NCBI GenBank assembly: GCA_964581355.1
Contig: CAZOOA010000017.1
Span: 1 to 46,108, forward strand
Origin: CAZOOA01 sp964581355
Lineage (GTDB): Bacteria > Bacillota > Dethiobacteria > DTU022 > UBA8154
Direction of reading: 5' to 3'
DNA length: 46,108 nucleotides
Position numbers and translations under genes: made by a program. The notes beneath the pieces were generated by a model, which made no database searches, was not told the DNA's origin, and saw only the letters and a list, made by a program, of their open reading frames with translations. This document shows, one piece after another, positions 15,662 through 23,544 of this stretch (position 1 is its first letter; each line of letters starts with the position of its first letter).

Positions 15662-16717
15662 ATGACTGATGAACACAGACTGGGTTTTTTTGAGAGATAT
15701 CTCACCCTCTGGGTAGCAATTTGTATCGCCTTGGGGTTAATCCTGGGCGAGACCTTCCCGCAGCTGACAGAGATATTTGAAGCTTTCGAGATTTACGGGT
15801 ATCCTGTTATTGTCGCCATCGCACTGTTTTTAATGATTTACCCCATCATGGTCCAGACAGATTTTAAAGAAATCATTTATGCCGGGAAATCGATCAAACC
15901 TTTAGCCACCACCTTAGTTCTTAACTGGCTGGTAAAACCCTTTACCATGGCTTTTATTGCCTGGCTTTTCTTCCGGGTTCTCTTCAGCCAGTATGTAGGC
16001 TACGATATGGGAGGAGACTTGATGGCAGGGATGATCCTTTTGGGAATAGCTCCCTGCACGGCTATGGTGTTAGTCTGGGGCTACCTATCCCGGGCCAACA
16101 TGGGTCATGTCGTGGTGATGGTTGCCATCAACTCACTAACCATGGTCGTACTTTATGGACCTCTCGCAGTCCTGCTGTTACCCGTGGCTGATGTCCCGGT
16201 TCCCCTGGACAGAGTGGCCTTTGGAGTGCTGGCCTATGTGGGCCTGCCCCTGGTAGCAGGATATTTTACCCGGAAAATAATGTTGGAGAAAAAAGGGAAA
16301 GAGGCCTTTGAGCGATTTACCGGGAAGCTCCATTATGTGGCGCCCTCGGCTTTATTGTTCACTATTGTAGCCATTGTGACGCCGCAGTCAAGTGTTGTTC
16401 TTTCCAACCCGATGCTGGTGCTCTTTGTCTTAATCCCTTTGACGATCCAGATTTTTGCCATCTTCGGAATCGGTTACTATGTATCTAAAAAAATTGGCCT
16501 TCCCTATGATGATGCAGCGCCTACGGCCCAGATTGCAGCCAGCAACCATTTTGAGGTGGCTATCGCCATGGCTATCGCCCTTTTCGGCATCGATTCAGGG
16601 GCAACCCTGGCAGCGGTTACGGGAATGCTCATTGAGGTACCGATCATGCTGCTACTGGTCCAGATCTGCTTGAAAACTCAGCATTGGTTCCCAAGTAAAA
16701 CAAAGAGCGTTTCCTGA
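15662..16717 (+). CDS. acr3: ACR3-type arsenite efflux permease
   Basis: The ATG at 15662 has AAGGAGG five to eight bases upstream. The 351-residue protein is full length for ACR3, a ten-helix carrier of the BART superfamily that expels arsenite (and in some cases antimonite) using the proton gradient. The essential cysteine of helix 4 stands in GIAPCTAMVLVWG, and the conserved glutamate-containing block AASNHFEVAIAMAIALFG is in the C-terminal half. N-terminal FFERYLTLWVAICIALGLILG is typical. It follows arsR under one strong promoter with a 161-base gap that has no obvious terminator. No arsenate reductase or ArsA ATPase is nearby, so only As(III) is handled here. Confidence 0.94.
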   Translation: MTDEHRLGFFERYLTLWVAICIALGLILGETFPQLTEIFEAFEIYGYPVIVAIALFLMIYPIMVQTDFKEIIYAGKSIKPLATTLVLNWLVKPFTMAFIAWLFFRVLFSQYVGYDMGGDLMAGMILLGIAPCTAMVLVWGYLSRANMGHVVVMVAINSLTMVVLYGPLAVLLLPVADVPVPLDRVAFGVLAYVGLPLVAGYFTRKIMLEKKGKEAFERFTGKLHYVAPSALLFTIVAIVTPQSSVVLSNPMLVLFVLIPLTIQIFAIFGIGYYVSKKIGLPYDDAAPTAQIAASNHFEVAIAMAIALFGIDSGATLAAVTGMLIEVPIMLLLVQICLKTQHWFPSKTKSVS

Positions 16718-16772
16718 AGGAAATCCTGATTCCTGAAAGAAAACCTAAGAAAAAGTCAGCAAATAAGAAAAT

Positions 16773-16806
16773 AAGGGACGGACTCTTAACAATAAGTCCG
16801 TCCCTT
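16773..16806 (-). terminator. Terminator of the tRNA cluster, possibly bidirectional
   Basis: A perfect 12-bp stem (AAGGGACGGACT at 16773-16784 with AGTCCGTCCCTT at 16795-16806) has a ten-base loop. On the - strand it is followed by TTATTTTCTTATTT, suiting the end of the tRNA transcript; it also follows the stop of acr3 by 55 bases. The GGGACGGAC core recalls the REP-like palindromes at 6037 and 35475. Confidence 0.75.
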
Positions 16807-16819
16807 CGGCATTTGTTGG

Positions 16820-16896
16820 TGGTGCGCCCGGCAGGACTCGAACCTGCGACCTCCTGATTCGTAGTCAGTTACTCTGTCCGACTGAGCTACGGGCGC
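16820..16896 (-). tRNA. tRNA-Arg, anticodon ACG
   Basis: Read on the - strand the gene begins GCGCCCGTAGCTCAG and ends with CGGGCGC, A and an encoded CCA (16822-16820). The anticodon loop CTACGAA gives ACG, to be deaminated to ICG by TadA, whose gene is also in the window. Length is 77 bases with CCA. Confidence 0.97.
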
Positions 16897-16901
16897 ATAT
16901 G

Positions 16902-16996
16902 TGGCGGAGAGAGAGGGATTCGAACCCTCGAAGCAGGCTTTAACCCGCTTAATCGCTTAGCAGGCGACCGCCTTCGACCAACTCGGCCATCTCTCC
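16902..16996 (-). tRNA. tRNA-Ser, anticodon GCT
   Basis: On the - strand the gene starts GGAGAGATGGCCGAG and ends CTCTCTCC, G and CCA (16904-16902). The anticodon stem GTCGC/GCGAT encloses CTGCTAA, giving GCT for AGC/AGU serine codons. A long variable arm is present; 95 bases with CCA. Only five bases separate it from tRNA-Arg, so processing is shared. Confidence 0.97.
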
Positions 16997-17013
16997 GCGT
17001 CTTTGTGTCCACA

Positions 17014-17100
17014 TGGCGGAGGGGGTGGGATTCGAACCCACGGCTCTTGCGAGTCACCGGTTTTCAAGACCGGCTCCTTAAACCACTCGGACACCCCTCC
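17014..17100 (-). tRNA. tRNA-Ser, anticodon TGA
   Basis: On the - strand the gene begins GGAGGGGTGTCCGAG, has anticodon loop CTTGAAA (anticodon TGA, reading UCN codons) and ends CCCCTCC, G and CCA (17016-17014). It is the first gene of the three-tRNA transcript, 87 bases including CCA. Confidence 0.97.
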
Positions 17101-17113
17101 TGCGGTATAATAG

Positions 17114-17142
17114 AGTATAACATCTTAAAAAGTGATAGTCAA
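17114..17142 (-). promoter_or_regulatory. Promoter of the tRNA-Ser-Ser-Arg cluster
   Basis: On the - strand TTGACT (17142-17137) and TATACT (17119-17114) are 17 bases apart. The start would fall about seven bases before the tRNA-Ser(TGA) 5' end at 17100. Confidence 0.85.
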
Positions 17143-17212
17143 CAATCCTTGCGGAAAAACAATGCCGTGTGTACCGTTCAATAAGTAAGAATGTTTTCCC
17201 AATTAGCAGGAT

Positions 17213-17241
17213 TTTCAATTTATTTATAGAATATTTATACC
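17213..17241 (+). promoter_or_regulatory. Promoter candidate of the opuC operon
   Basis: TTTCAA (17213-17218) and TATACC (17236-17241) are spaced by 17 bases. The predicted start near 17248 lies four bases before the long stem-loop at 17252-17371, which would make that structure the very 5' end of the mRNA. Confidence 0.5.
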
Positions 17242-17251
17242 ATATAGCACG

Positions 17252-17371
17252 GCTTATTCTCATATGCGGGTATACAGCGGGGAACTGGTATTATTCAGCC
17301 CAGATATGGCCAGTAGTTTTTTTATAAAGAAGTGGGCTCACCGGAAAGATTCATTGCATTTGAGAATAAGC
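17252..17371 (+). other. Leader element closed by a 16-bp stem upstream of opuC
   Basis: GCTTATTCTCATATGC (17252-17267) and GCATTTGAGAATAAGC (17356-17371) are inverted copies with a single mismatch in 16 positions. The 88 bases between contain further pairs, for example ACTGG with CCAGT and GCCCA with TGGGC. It lies 65 bases before the first opuC gene and just after a promoter candidate. A regulatory RNA leader is my preferred reading; a small MITE-like element with terminal inverted repeats is the alternative, but no target duplication is seen at its ends. Confidence 0.5.
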
Positions 17372-17436
17372 TGTAAAGCTCCCAATTTTTTTCAAACCGG
17401 GCAACAAAAAATAATAGAGAGGATGATTGCTGCTTC

Positions 17437-18183
17437 ATGGACTCATTATTCGGCCACTTACTAGGCGTAATTAGAACAGCCGAAAGTGGCATTGCCCTTT
17501 CGGCTCAGAGCGAAAACCCGGGTCTGATCACCAGAACTGGTAGTTACATTGTCCGGCGAATTGATCTAATCGGTGAGTTGATGCTTGAGCACCTCTGGTT
17601 GGTTATTTTAACAGTAATTATTGCTGTGATTGTATCAGTTATCGTGGGCATTATTATCAGCTATTACGATAATGCTGCCCAGGTGGTGCTGTGGGTTTGC
17701 CAGATCTTGATGGTCATTCCCAGTTTGGCTATGCTGGCCTTTATGGTTCCTATCTTCGGGATTGGCTTTACCACCGGGGTGGTGGCTCTGATTCTCTACA
17801 GTTTGCTGCCCATTGTCCGGAATACCTACACCGGCATCAGGGAACTGAACCCGGCAATTATCGAGGCGGCTAAGGGTATGGGGATGACTGAATGGCGTAT
17901 CTTGACCCGGATTAAAATACCCTTGGCCATGCCGGTGATCATGGCTGGTGTACGGACCGCTACCGTAATGGTTGTTGGTATTGCCGCGATTGCTGCTTAC
18001 GTTGGCGCCGGAGGCCTCGGTGAACTTATCTTCCAGGGCATTTCAAGGGCGAACGAACCAATGATTATTACTGGAGCTATTGGCGTATCGATCATCGCGC
18101 TTACCTTTGACTTTTTCATGAACTGGGGCGAAAAGCGATTAGCCGCAGCAGGCAGACCTGGAAGGGGGCAAAACAATGATTAA
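17437..18183 (+). CDS. opuCB: Glycine betaine/carnitine/choline ABC permease (OpuCB/ProW type)
   Basis: This 248-residue membrane protein is the first permease of an OpuC-type importer. It has about five to six helices and the EAA loop typical of ABC permeases (NPAIIEAAKGMGMTEWRILTRIKIPLAMP), which contacts the ATPase. The start is not certain: ATG 17437 has only a distant AGAGAGG upstream, and a later start near MLEHLWLVIL (17581) would still retain all helices; the longer form is reported because the N-terminal extension is common in the family. The end overlaps the ATPase gene by eight bases, implying translational coupling. Gene order permease-ATPase-permease-binding protein is the usual one. 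Confidence 0.9.
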   Translation: MDSLFGHLLGVIRTAESGIALSAQSENPGLITRTGSYIVRRIDLIGELMLEHLWLVILTVIIAVIVSVIVGIIISYYDNAAQVVLWVCQILMVIPSLAMLAFMVPIFGIGFTTGVVALILYSLLPIVRNTYTGIRELNPAIIEAAKGMGMTEWRILTRIKIPLAMPVIMAGVRTATVMVVGIAAIAAYVGAGGLGELIFQGISRANEPMIITGAIGVSIIALTFDFFMNWGEKRLAAAGRPGRGQNND

Positions 18184-19288
18184 GCTGGAAAAACTAACAA
18201 AAATATTTCCTGGACAAAAAGAGGCCGCCGTCAAAGAATTGGATCTTGAAATCAAGGAAGGCGATGTTTGTGTCCTGGTCGGTCCTTCCGGGTGCGGGAA
18301 AACAACGACCATGAAAATGATCAATCGAATTTATGAACCAACCGGGGGAAAAATTTATATTGGCGGAGAGGACGTGCTCAAGATGGACCCCATCAAACTT
18401 CGCCTCGATATCGGCTACGTCATTCAGGAAATTGGCCTGTTTCCACACATGACAATTGAACAAAACGTAGCCACGGTTCCCAATGAAAAGCGCTGGCCCA
18501 AGGAAAAAATTAAAGAGAAAGTTGATGAAGTCATGACCCTGGTCGGCCTTGATCCAAATATTTACAATACCCGCTATCCTTCCGCATTAAGCGGAGGGCA
18601 GAGGCAGCGGGTCGGGGTAGCCCGGGCCATGGTCTCAGACCCACCGATCATGCTGATGGATGAACCGTTCGGTGCGGTCGACCCCATCACCCGCGCCCGC
18701 CTGCAAAACGAATTTTTGCGTATCCAGGAGCGCATGGGCAAGACCATTGTTTTTGTAACCCATGATATTGATGAAGCAATAAAGATGAGCGATACAATTG
18801 CGGTTATGAGGGAAGGGGTCATTGTTCAGCATGCCACCCCAAGTGACCTCTTAAGCTCGCCGGCCGATGAGTTTGTTTCCAACTTGGTTGGCCGCAACCG
18901 TTCAATCAAACGACTGCATCTGATCCGGATCCACGAAATTTTGGACGAAATAGACAGGTTGAAACCGACTCCCGAGAATGCCAGTACAGAAGAAATCCAA
19001 AAGCAGTTAGATAAAAGCGAAATCCGGGCGGTCATGGTTGTCGACCGCGATAACAAGTTGAAAGGGATCATCGGAGCAAACGATTTGAAGCAAAGAACCG
19101 GCGAGGTGGCTGCTGATTACTGCCAGGATGTCACTGACACTATAACCAGTGATGCAACGCTGAACGATGCCCTTTCGGTCATGCTGGAAGCTGGAGAAGG
19201 TTATGTTGCTGTAGTCAATGAAAATGACCAGTACGAAGGAACCATTACCCTGGGCGACCTGCTCAACGTGGTAAAGGAGGACAGCTAG
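18176..19288 (+). CDS. opuCA: Betaine ABC transporter ATPase with CBS pair (OpuCA type)
   Basis: The 370-residue protein energises the importer. Visible motifs are Walker A GPSGCGKTT near residue 36, Q-loop VIQEIGLFPH, ABC signature LSGGQRQRVGVARAM near 139, Walker B PIMLMDEPFGAVDP and the switch histidine FVTHDIDEA. The C-terminal 120 residues form a pair of CBS domains (IRAVMVVDRDNKLKGIIGAN and GYVAVVNENDQYEGTITLGD), which in OpuA/OpuC proteins sense ionic strength or cyclic di-AMP. It overlaps opuCB by eight bases and is two bases from the next permease gene, so the three are one translational unit. The full-length CBS pair implies osmotic control of transport activity. Confidence 0.95.
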   Translation: MIKLEKLTKIFPGQKEAAVKELDLEIKEGDVCVLVGPSGCGKTTTMKMINRIYEPTGGKIYIGGEDVLKMDPIKLRLDIGYVIQEIGLFPHMTIEQNVATVPNEKRWPKEKIKEKVDEVMTLVGLDPNIYNTRYPSALSGGQRQRVGVARAMVSDPPIMLMDEPFGAVDPITRARLQNEFLRIQERMGKTIVFVTHDIDEAIKMSDTIAVMREGVIVQHATPSDLLSSPADEFVSNLVGRNRSIKRLHLIRIHEILDEIDRLKPTPENASTEEIQKQLDKSEIRAVMVVDRDNKLKGIIGANDLKQRTGEVAADYCQDVTDTITSDATLNDALSVMLEAGEGYVAVVNENDQYEGTITLGDLLNVVKEDS

Positions 19289-19290
19289 CG

Positions 19291-20013
19291 ATGCTGCAAA
19301 ACATTTGGAAGTGGCTAATTGTCCCGTTGATCATGATCAGTATCGGTGCAGCAATTGTTATCTATGCTGTAAACAACCCCACCGACTCTATTGTAGCCCG
19401 CATGGTTACCTATGAGCGGGTGTTCCGGGTGATCCGTGAACACATGACCTTGCTTCTTGTCTCCATGTTTGCTGCAACCATTGTTGGCGTGGCTGCAGGA
19501 ATAATGCTCTCCAGGCCTCGCTTGTATTATGTGGGTCGGGTCGTGGAAAACATTGTGAATATTGGGCAGACAGTTCCCAGTCTGGCTATTCTGGCTCTTT
19601 TCTACACAATCCTGGGACTTGGTTTTCGAACAGCCGTTTTCGCGCTGTTTCTCTATTCAATCCTTCCCATTTTGCGGAACACCTTTGCTGGCATCGATGG
19701 AGTCGATAATCATATTATTGAGGCAGCCAAGGGAATGGGCATGAATCAATACCGAATTTTGACCCGGATCGAACTGCCGATTGCCTTCCCCATTATTGTT
19801 GCCGGTATCCGGACAGCGGTTGTGATTAATGTGGGGGCAGCAACCCTGGCCACATTTATTGCGGGTGGAGGGTTGGGTGACCTTATTGTCACAGGGCTTT
19901 CTGTTCACAGGGACATGATTATCATTACCGGGGCAACCATAGCTGCCCTGACAGCTGTTTTGCTTGATTACCTGATCGGGCGCATAGAAGAAAGAATCGT
20001 TCGCTGGTCCTGA
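19291..20013 (+). CDS. opuCD: Second betaine ABC permease (OpuCD/ProW type)
   Basis: The 240-residue protein is the partner of the first permease and shares its plan: N-terminal helix (LIVPLIMISIGAAIVIYAV), a four-to-five helix core and an EAA loop (DNHIIEAAKGMGMNQYRILTRIELPIAFP). The two permeases are clear paralogues and should form a heterodimer around the translocation path. It begins two bases after opuCA, with the GGAGG inside the end of that gene as ribosome-binding site. A 241-base gap separates it from the binding protein gene; no terminator was found in it. Confidence 0.93.
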   Translation: MLQNIWKWLIVPLIMISIGAAIVIYAVNNPTDSIVARMVTYERVFRVIREHMTLLLVSMFAATIVGVAAGIMLSRPRLYYVGRVVENIVNIGQTVPSLAILALFYTILGLGFRTAVFALFLYSILPILRNTFAGIDGVDNHIIEAAKGMGMNQYRILTRIELPIAFPIIVAGIRTAVVINVGAATLATFIAGGGLGDLIVTGLSVHRDMIIITGATIAALTAVLLDYLIGRIEERIVRWS

Positions 20014-20254
20014 TCGAAAAATTCTTGTTTATGTTGCGCCGGAAAGAACACAGCGCTGCTGATGTTTCCGTCAACAAGTTTGGGGTTTGTTCTATTATCA
20101 GCCTCTTTTTTCTAGTCTTGCGCAAAAATGGCAAATTTTTATCACTTAGACAGACACACTGAAAATCCTTATGGTTCTGGCTCCTCCAGGTTGGGGTAAG
20201 GACGATTGGCTGTTTTTCCATAATCATACACTAATAGAGGGGGGAATTTATTTT

Positions 20255-21184
20255 ATGAGTTTGAAGAGGATGTTGATTGTATCTTTGCTTTTGGTGTTTT
20301 TGGTTGGAACGGTATTTGTAACGGGGTGTGGTCCCGATGAAGATCCCACTGTAACAGTTACCGTTGGGTCAAAAGAGTTTACCGAGCAGTTGATCCTGGG
20401 CCAAATCGCCATCCACGCCCTGGAACATCATGGTATTCCGACAGAAGATGAAACCGGTCTGGGTGGAACAGTGGTGGCCCGGGAAGCCCTGGAAAGAGGA
20501 GACCTGGACATGTACTGGGAGTACACCGGGACTGCTTTGGTTGAATTCTTTGGCATGGAGGTAATCACCGAGCCGGAAGAGTCCTATGCTACGGTTTCAG
20601 AGGCAGACCTGGAAAATGACCTTGTCTGGCTGGACTATACCCCGTTTAACAACACTTACACAATTATGATGCGCCAGGAGGATGCTGATGAGTGGGGCAT
20701 CGAAACAATCAGCGATCTGGCTGATGCAATCAATAAAGGCGTGGATGCCCCGGAACCCGGCGAATGGACTTTTGCTACTGACCATGAATACGAAGCGCGT
20801 GATGACGGCTTGGAAGGATTGCAGGAACATTACGGGTTTGAATTTGCAGATTACGAAGTTATGGATCTCGGGGTTGTGTATGGCGCGTTAAGAGAAAAAG
20901 ACCACCCGGTGGCCATGGGCTTTGCTACAGATGCCCGCATTGCCGATTATAACCTGGTTAACCTGGTTGACGACCTGGAATTCCACCCGGTTTACAACTG
21001 TGCTCCGGTAGTTCGCCAGGAAGCCCTGGATGCACATCCCGAAATTCCAGATATTCTTAATCCTATTGCTGCAGCCCTGAATGAAGAAACGATGTCATCG
21101 TTGAACATGAAAGTCGACATTGAAGAGCAAACACCCAGTGAAGCTGCTGAAGAATGGCTCCTTGAGCAAGGTTTTATCGAGTAA
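20255..21184 (+). CDS. opuCC: Betaine/choline-type substrate-binding lipoprotein (OpuCC)
   Basis: The ATG at 20255 with GAGGGGGG upstream gives 309 residues; longer frames lack the signal. A lipoprotein signal ends at the lipobox VTGC (cysteine near residue 25). The mature protein starts VTVTVGSKEFTEQLILGQI, the signature of the OpuAC/ProX choline and betaine binding family, and continues YWEYTGTALVEFFGM and WLDYTPFNNTYTIMMRQEDA. Aromatic residues in the YTPFNNTY segment fit a cation-pi cage for quaternary ammonium groups. It is rich in Asp and Glu. It should present substrate to OpuCB/CD. A strong terminator follows at 21271. A paralogue is encoded at 22513-23496. Confidence 0.94.
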   Translation: MSLKRMLIVSLLLVFLVGTVFVTGCGPDEDPTVTVTVGSKEFTEQLILGQIAIHALEHHGIPTEDETGLGGTVVAREALERGDLDMYWEYTGTALVEFFGMEVITEPEESYATVSEADLENDLVWLDYTPFNNTYTIMMRQEDADEWGIETISDLADAINKGVDAPEPGEWTFATDHEYEARDDGLEGLQEHYGFEFADYEVMDLGVVYGALREKDHPVAMGFATDARIADYNLVNLVDDLEFHPVYNCAPVVRQEALDAHPEIPDILNPIAAALNEETMSSLNMKVDIEEQTPSEAAEEWLLEQGFIE

Positions 21185-21270
21185 ACGCACGATCCGGTTC
21201 ATTTGTTCCATTACACAAATAATCAGGATACGTCAGAGCATGACCATGGGAAAACAGTCAGTACATGGCG

Positions 21271-21305
21271 GGGCAAGCAAAGTGAACTTTGCTTGCCCTT
21301 TTTTA
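21271..21305 (+). terminator. Intrinsic terminator of the opuC operon
   Basis: A perfect 12-bp stem GGGCAAGCAAAG (21271-21282) / CTTTGCTTGCCC (21287-21298) with a TGAA loop is followed by six T. Directly downstream TTTTTTACTGCTA is repeated twice in tandem. Confidence 0.95.
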
Positions 21306-21378
21306 CTGCTACTTTTTTACTGCTATTTCTAAGTGAATCCTTCAACAATTCCCGGAATCTCAGTAACACAAGAAGATA

Positions 21379-21407
21379 TTGATAATTTTTTTCGTTGCTA
21401 GTATAAT
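21379..21407 (+). promoter_or_regulatory. Promoter of the cytochrome b gene
   Basis: TTGATA (21379-21384) and TATAAT (21402-21407) are 17 bases apart, a near-perfect sigma-A promoter. With the terminator at 21271 it makes the cytochrome gene a separate transcription unit with a leader of about 120 bases. The remaining bases of the 21185-21535 gap show nothing else clear. Confidence 0.85.
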
Positions 21408-21535
21408 AAGAACAGTTTTTTCTGTGAATGATGATTCCACTTAGGTGGGTACCCTGGGGAATAGCATTTTACAGGCAGCACAATAAGTGTATGGCGCATA
21501 TTCCGGCAGCCTGGTGATAGGAGGAGTATTACCCG

Positions 21536-22258
21536 GTGACAGATAATAATCAACGCAATGATTCTGGCAGTCATTCCCTTCATATTCTACGGCATAACCG
21601 CTTTGTCATCTGGACCCACTGGATCATTGCCTTTTCCAGCCTGGTGCTGATTATCAGCGGATTTGGCCAAATGCCTTTCTTCCGGCGACATAATATCATT
21701 TCCCTACCCGGGCACTCCTGGGCCGAACAGCATTCTCTTTTCCTGCAGCTCCATTACGTTGCCTCTGCTGTTTTGGTAGGGATTATTCTTATTCATTTAA
21801 TCTATCATCTTAAGCGAAAAGAATTTTCTCTGCTGCCAAACCTGAATGATTTATTTCGCCTGCTGCCACTGCCCGGAAACAGGAGAAACCAGCAAAACCC
21901 TCGGGAACATTTCAAGTATTATTCCAACCAGCGCTTAAGCTATGCACTAACGGGGTTTTCCCTATTGCTCCTGATTGTATCCGGAGCAATCAAAACGTAC
22001 AAGAATTTTCCTGGTGCAGAGATTCGTTTAGACTTGCTCCAGGCGGCAAACCTGTTACACAGCCTGGGAACTTATCTCTTAATCGCCTCAATTATAATTC
22101 ACACCGTTGCCGTTCATTTGGTAAAAACGCATCGCCCTTTGATCCGCGGAATGATCGGTGGACGAGTTTCCAGAAGCTACGCCAGGAAACACTTTCCCCG
22201 CTGGGTTGACCACGTGGAAAGCAGGGAAAAGGAAAAAGACGGACCATCCAGTCAATAA
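21536..22258 (+). CDS. Cytochrome b561/formate dehydrogenase gamma-like membrane cytochrome b
   Basis: The GTG at 21536 follows AGGAGGAG at about 9 bases. The 240-residue protein has four hydrophobic segments: near residues 22-43 (FVIWTHWIIAFSSLVLIISG), 75-95 (LHYVASAVLVGIILIHLIYH), 140-160 (ALTGFSLLLLIVSGAI) and 175-200 (LLHSLGTYLLIASIIIHTVAVH). Histidines in these segments (THW, LHY, LIYH, LLHS, IIHTVAVH) are well placed for two b haems. This is the pattern of FdhI/HydC-type cytochromes that pass electrons between a membrane quinone pool and a partner oxidoreductase. No partner subunit is adjacent; the AOR gene nearby is on the other strand in another transcript. The tail from residue 205 is hydrophilic. 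Family is well supported, partner unknown. Confidence 0.8.
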   Translation: MTDNNQRNDSGSHSLHILRHNRFVIWTHWIIAFSSLVLIISGFGQMPFFRRHNIISLPGHSWAEQHSLFLQLHYVASAVLVGIILIHLIYHLKRKEFSLLPNLNDLFRLLPLPGNRRNQQNPREHFKYYSNQRLSYALTGFSLLLLIVSGAIKTYKNFPGAEIRLDLLQAANLLHSLGTYLLIASIIIHTVAVHLVKTHRPLIRGMIGGRVSRSYARKHFPRWVDHVESREKEKDGPSSQ

Positions 22259-22512
22259 TCAATTTAAAAACCGCTAACTGCTTTCAAGCCCGAAACTTTT
22301 GTGTTCTCAAAATGAGTGAACCTTGAGTGGTTCATGTGTTGAGATCTTGTATTGCGCATGAGGGAGTCGAGGAGTCGAAACTGTTACTTCCCAAACTAGC
22401 CTGGCCAAAATACAAGCAGCCTGCACCAGGTATATGGCACAAACTGCTTGTGGTCTGGCTTATTCAAAATACAGGTAGAACAAAAAGACGTTCGCCTTGC
22501 GGTTCCTGTTGT

Positions 22513-23496
22513 TTACAGCAACCCTTCCGTTTCCAGCCATTCCCTGGCAACTTCAACAGGTTCCTGACCGTCAAGTTCCACGGCCGCGTTCAAACGGCTC
22601 ATGGTCTTGTCGTCCAGCAAAGATATAACCTGGTTTAAGGTTTCCTCAATTTCCGGATGCTGCTCCAGCGTTTCTTCTCGCAGGGTGGGAGCGCAGTTAT
22701 AGGCCGGATGAAACTGCTGGTCATCAACCAAGCTCACCAGGTCAAAACCGGCGACAAAGCCAGAGGTGGCCATACCTACCCCTACCAGCACATCTCCGTC
22801 TTTTAACGCCCTGTAAATATCATCCTGGTCCATAACCTGGACCTCATCAAACTCCAAACCATATGTTTCCTTGAGCCTGGAAAGTTTGTCTTCTACCACG
22901 ACATATTGATGGTTTGTCGCCAAAACCCACTCCCCGAGCGGCTGTTCATCTTGCTCGATTGCTTCCGCCAGGTCGCTGATCGAACTTATCTTCAACTGTT
23001 CCGCGTCTTCCTGGCGCATCAAAAGAGCATAGGTATTGTTAAATGGCGTATAATCCAGCCAGGCAACCCCGTTTTGCCTGTCTTCTTCCTGGACCCTGTC
23101 ATAGCCTTGCCACGAGTCGGTAAATGTATCTTCATACCCGAGATGAGACTTCCAGGCAGTCCCCGTGTATTCCCAGTAAAGATCAATTTCTTCCTCTTCC
23201 AGGGCTTTGCGCACGGCCCGGGTATCTCCCAAGCCGGTTTTGTCCAATACCTCGAACCCGGCTTCTTCTAACAGTAAAACCGAAATCTGCCCCATAATAA
23301 GCTGCTCCGTCGTCTCTTTGGAGCCTACAAACAGCTGAACTTTTTCTGTGGTTTTTGCCTCAGGTTCTTCCTGTTCTGCATGGTTATCCGTGTCAGCTGG
23401 TGTTCCATTGCGTTCTGCACAACCTACCGTTACCACAACCAGAAAAAGCAAAAGGAGCATTCCCGCCAACTTAACCCATGATATTTTTTTCTTCAT
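22513..23496 (-). CDS. Second betaine-type ABC substrate-binding lipoprotein
   Basis: Start ATG 23496 (MKKKISWVKLAG) is preferred over an upstream frame opening at 23520, because it begins a proper lipoprotein signal ending in VTVGC (cysteine about residue 26); 327 residues. The mature part parallels OpuCC closely: VGSKETTEQLIMGQI, TGLGDTRAVRKALEEEEIDLYWEYTGTAW and WLDYTPFNNTYALLMRQEDA. It is thus a paralogue with the same ligand cage and a divergent N-terminal acidic linker. There are no permease genes beside it; it is last in the proA-gcs-aor line, 48 bases after the AOR gene, so it likely shares the OpuC permease at 17.4-20.0 kb or one elsewhere. The ligand may differ from that of OpuCC. 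Confidence 0.9.
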   Translation of the reverse strand: MKKKISWVKLAGMLLLLFLVVVTVGCAERNGTPADTDNHAEQEEPEAKTTEKVQLFVGSKETTEQLIMGQISVLLLEEAGFEVLDKTGLGDTRAVRKALEEEEIDLYWEYTGTAWKSHLGYEDTFTDSWQGYDRVQEEDRQNGVAWLDYTPFNNTYALLMRQEDAEQLKISSISDLAEAIEQDEQPLGEWVLATNHQYVVVEDKLSRLKETYGLEFDEVQVMDQDDIYRALKDGDVLVGVGMATSGFVAGFDLVSLVDDQQFHPAYNCAPTLREETLEQHPEIEETLNQVISLLDDKTMSRLNAAVELDGQEPVEVAREWLETEGLL

Positions 23497-23544
23497 TATT
23501 GCTCTTTTCCCCTTCTCCAAGAATCAAGGACTTTCTTTGTCAAA

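Noticed and set aside
22317..22334. Hairpin TGAACC/GGTTCA between cytochrome b and the second binding protein
   Set aside because: Only six base pairs with no T run after it on either strand; no clear function.
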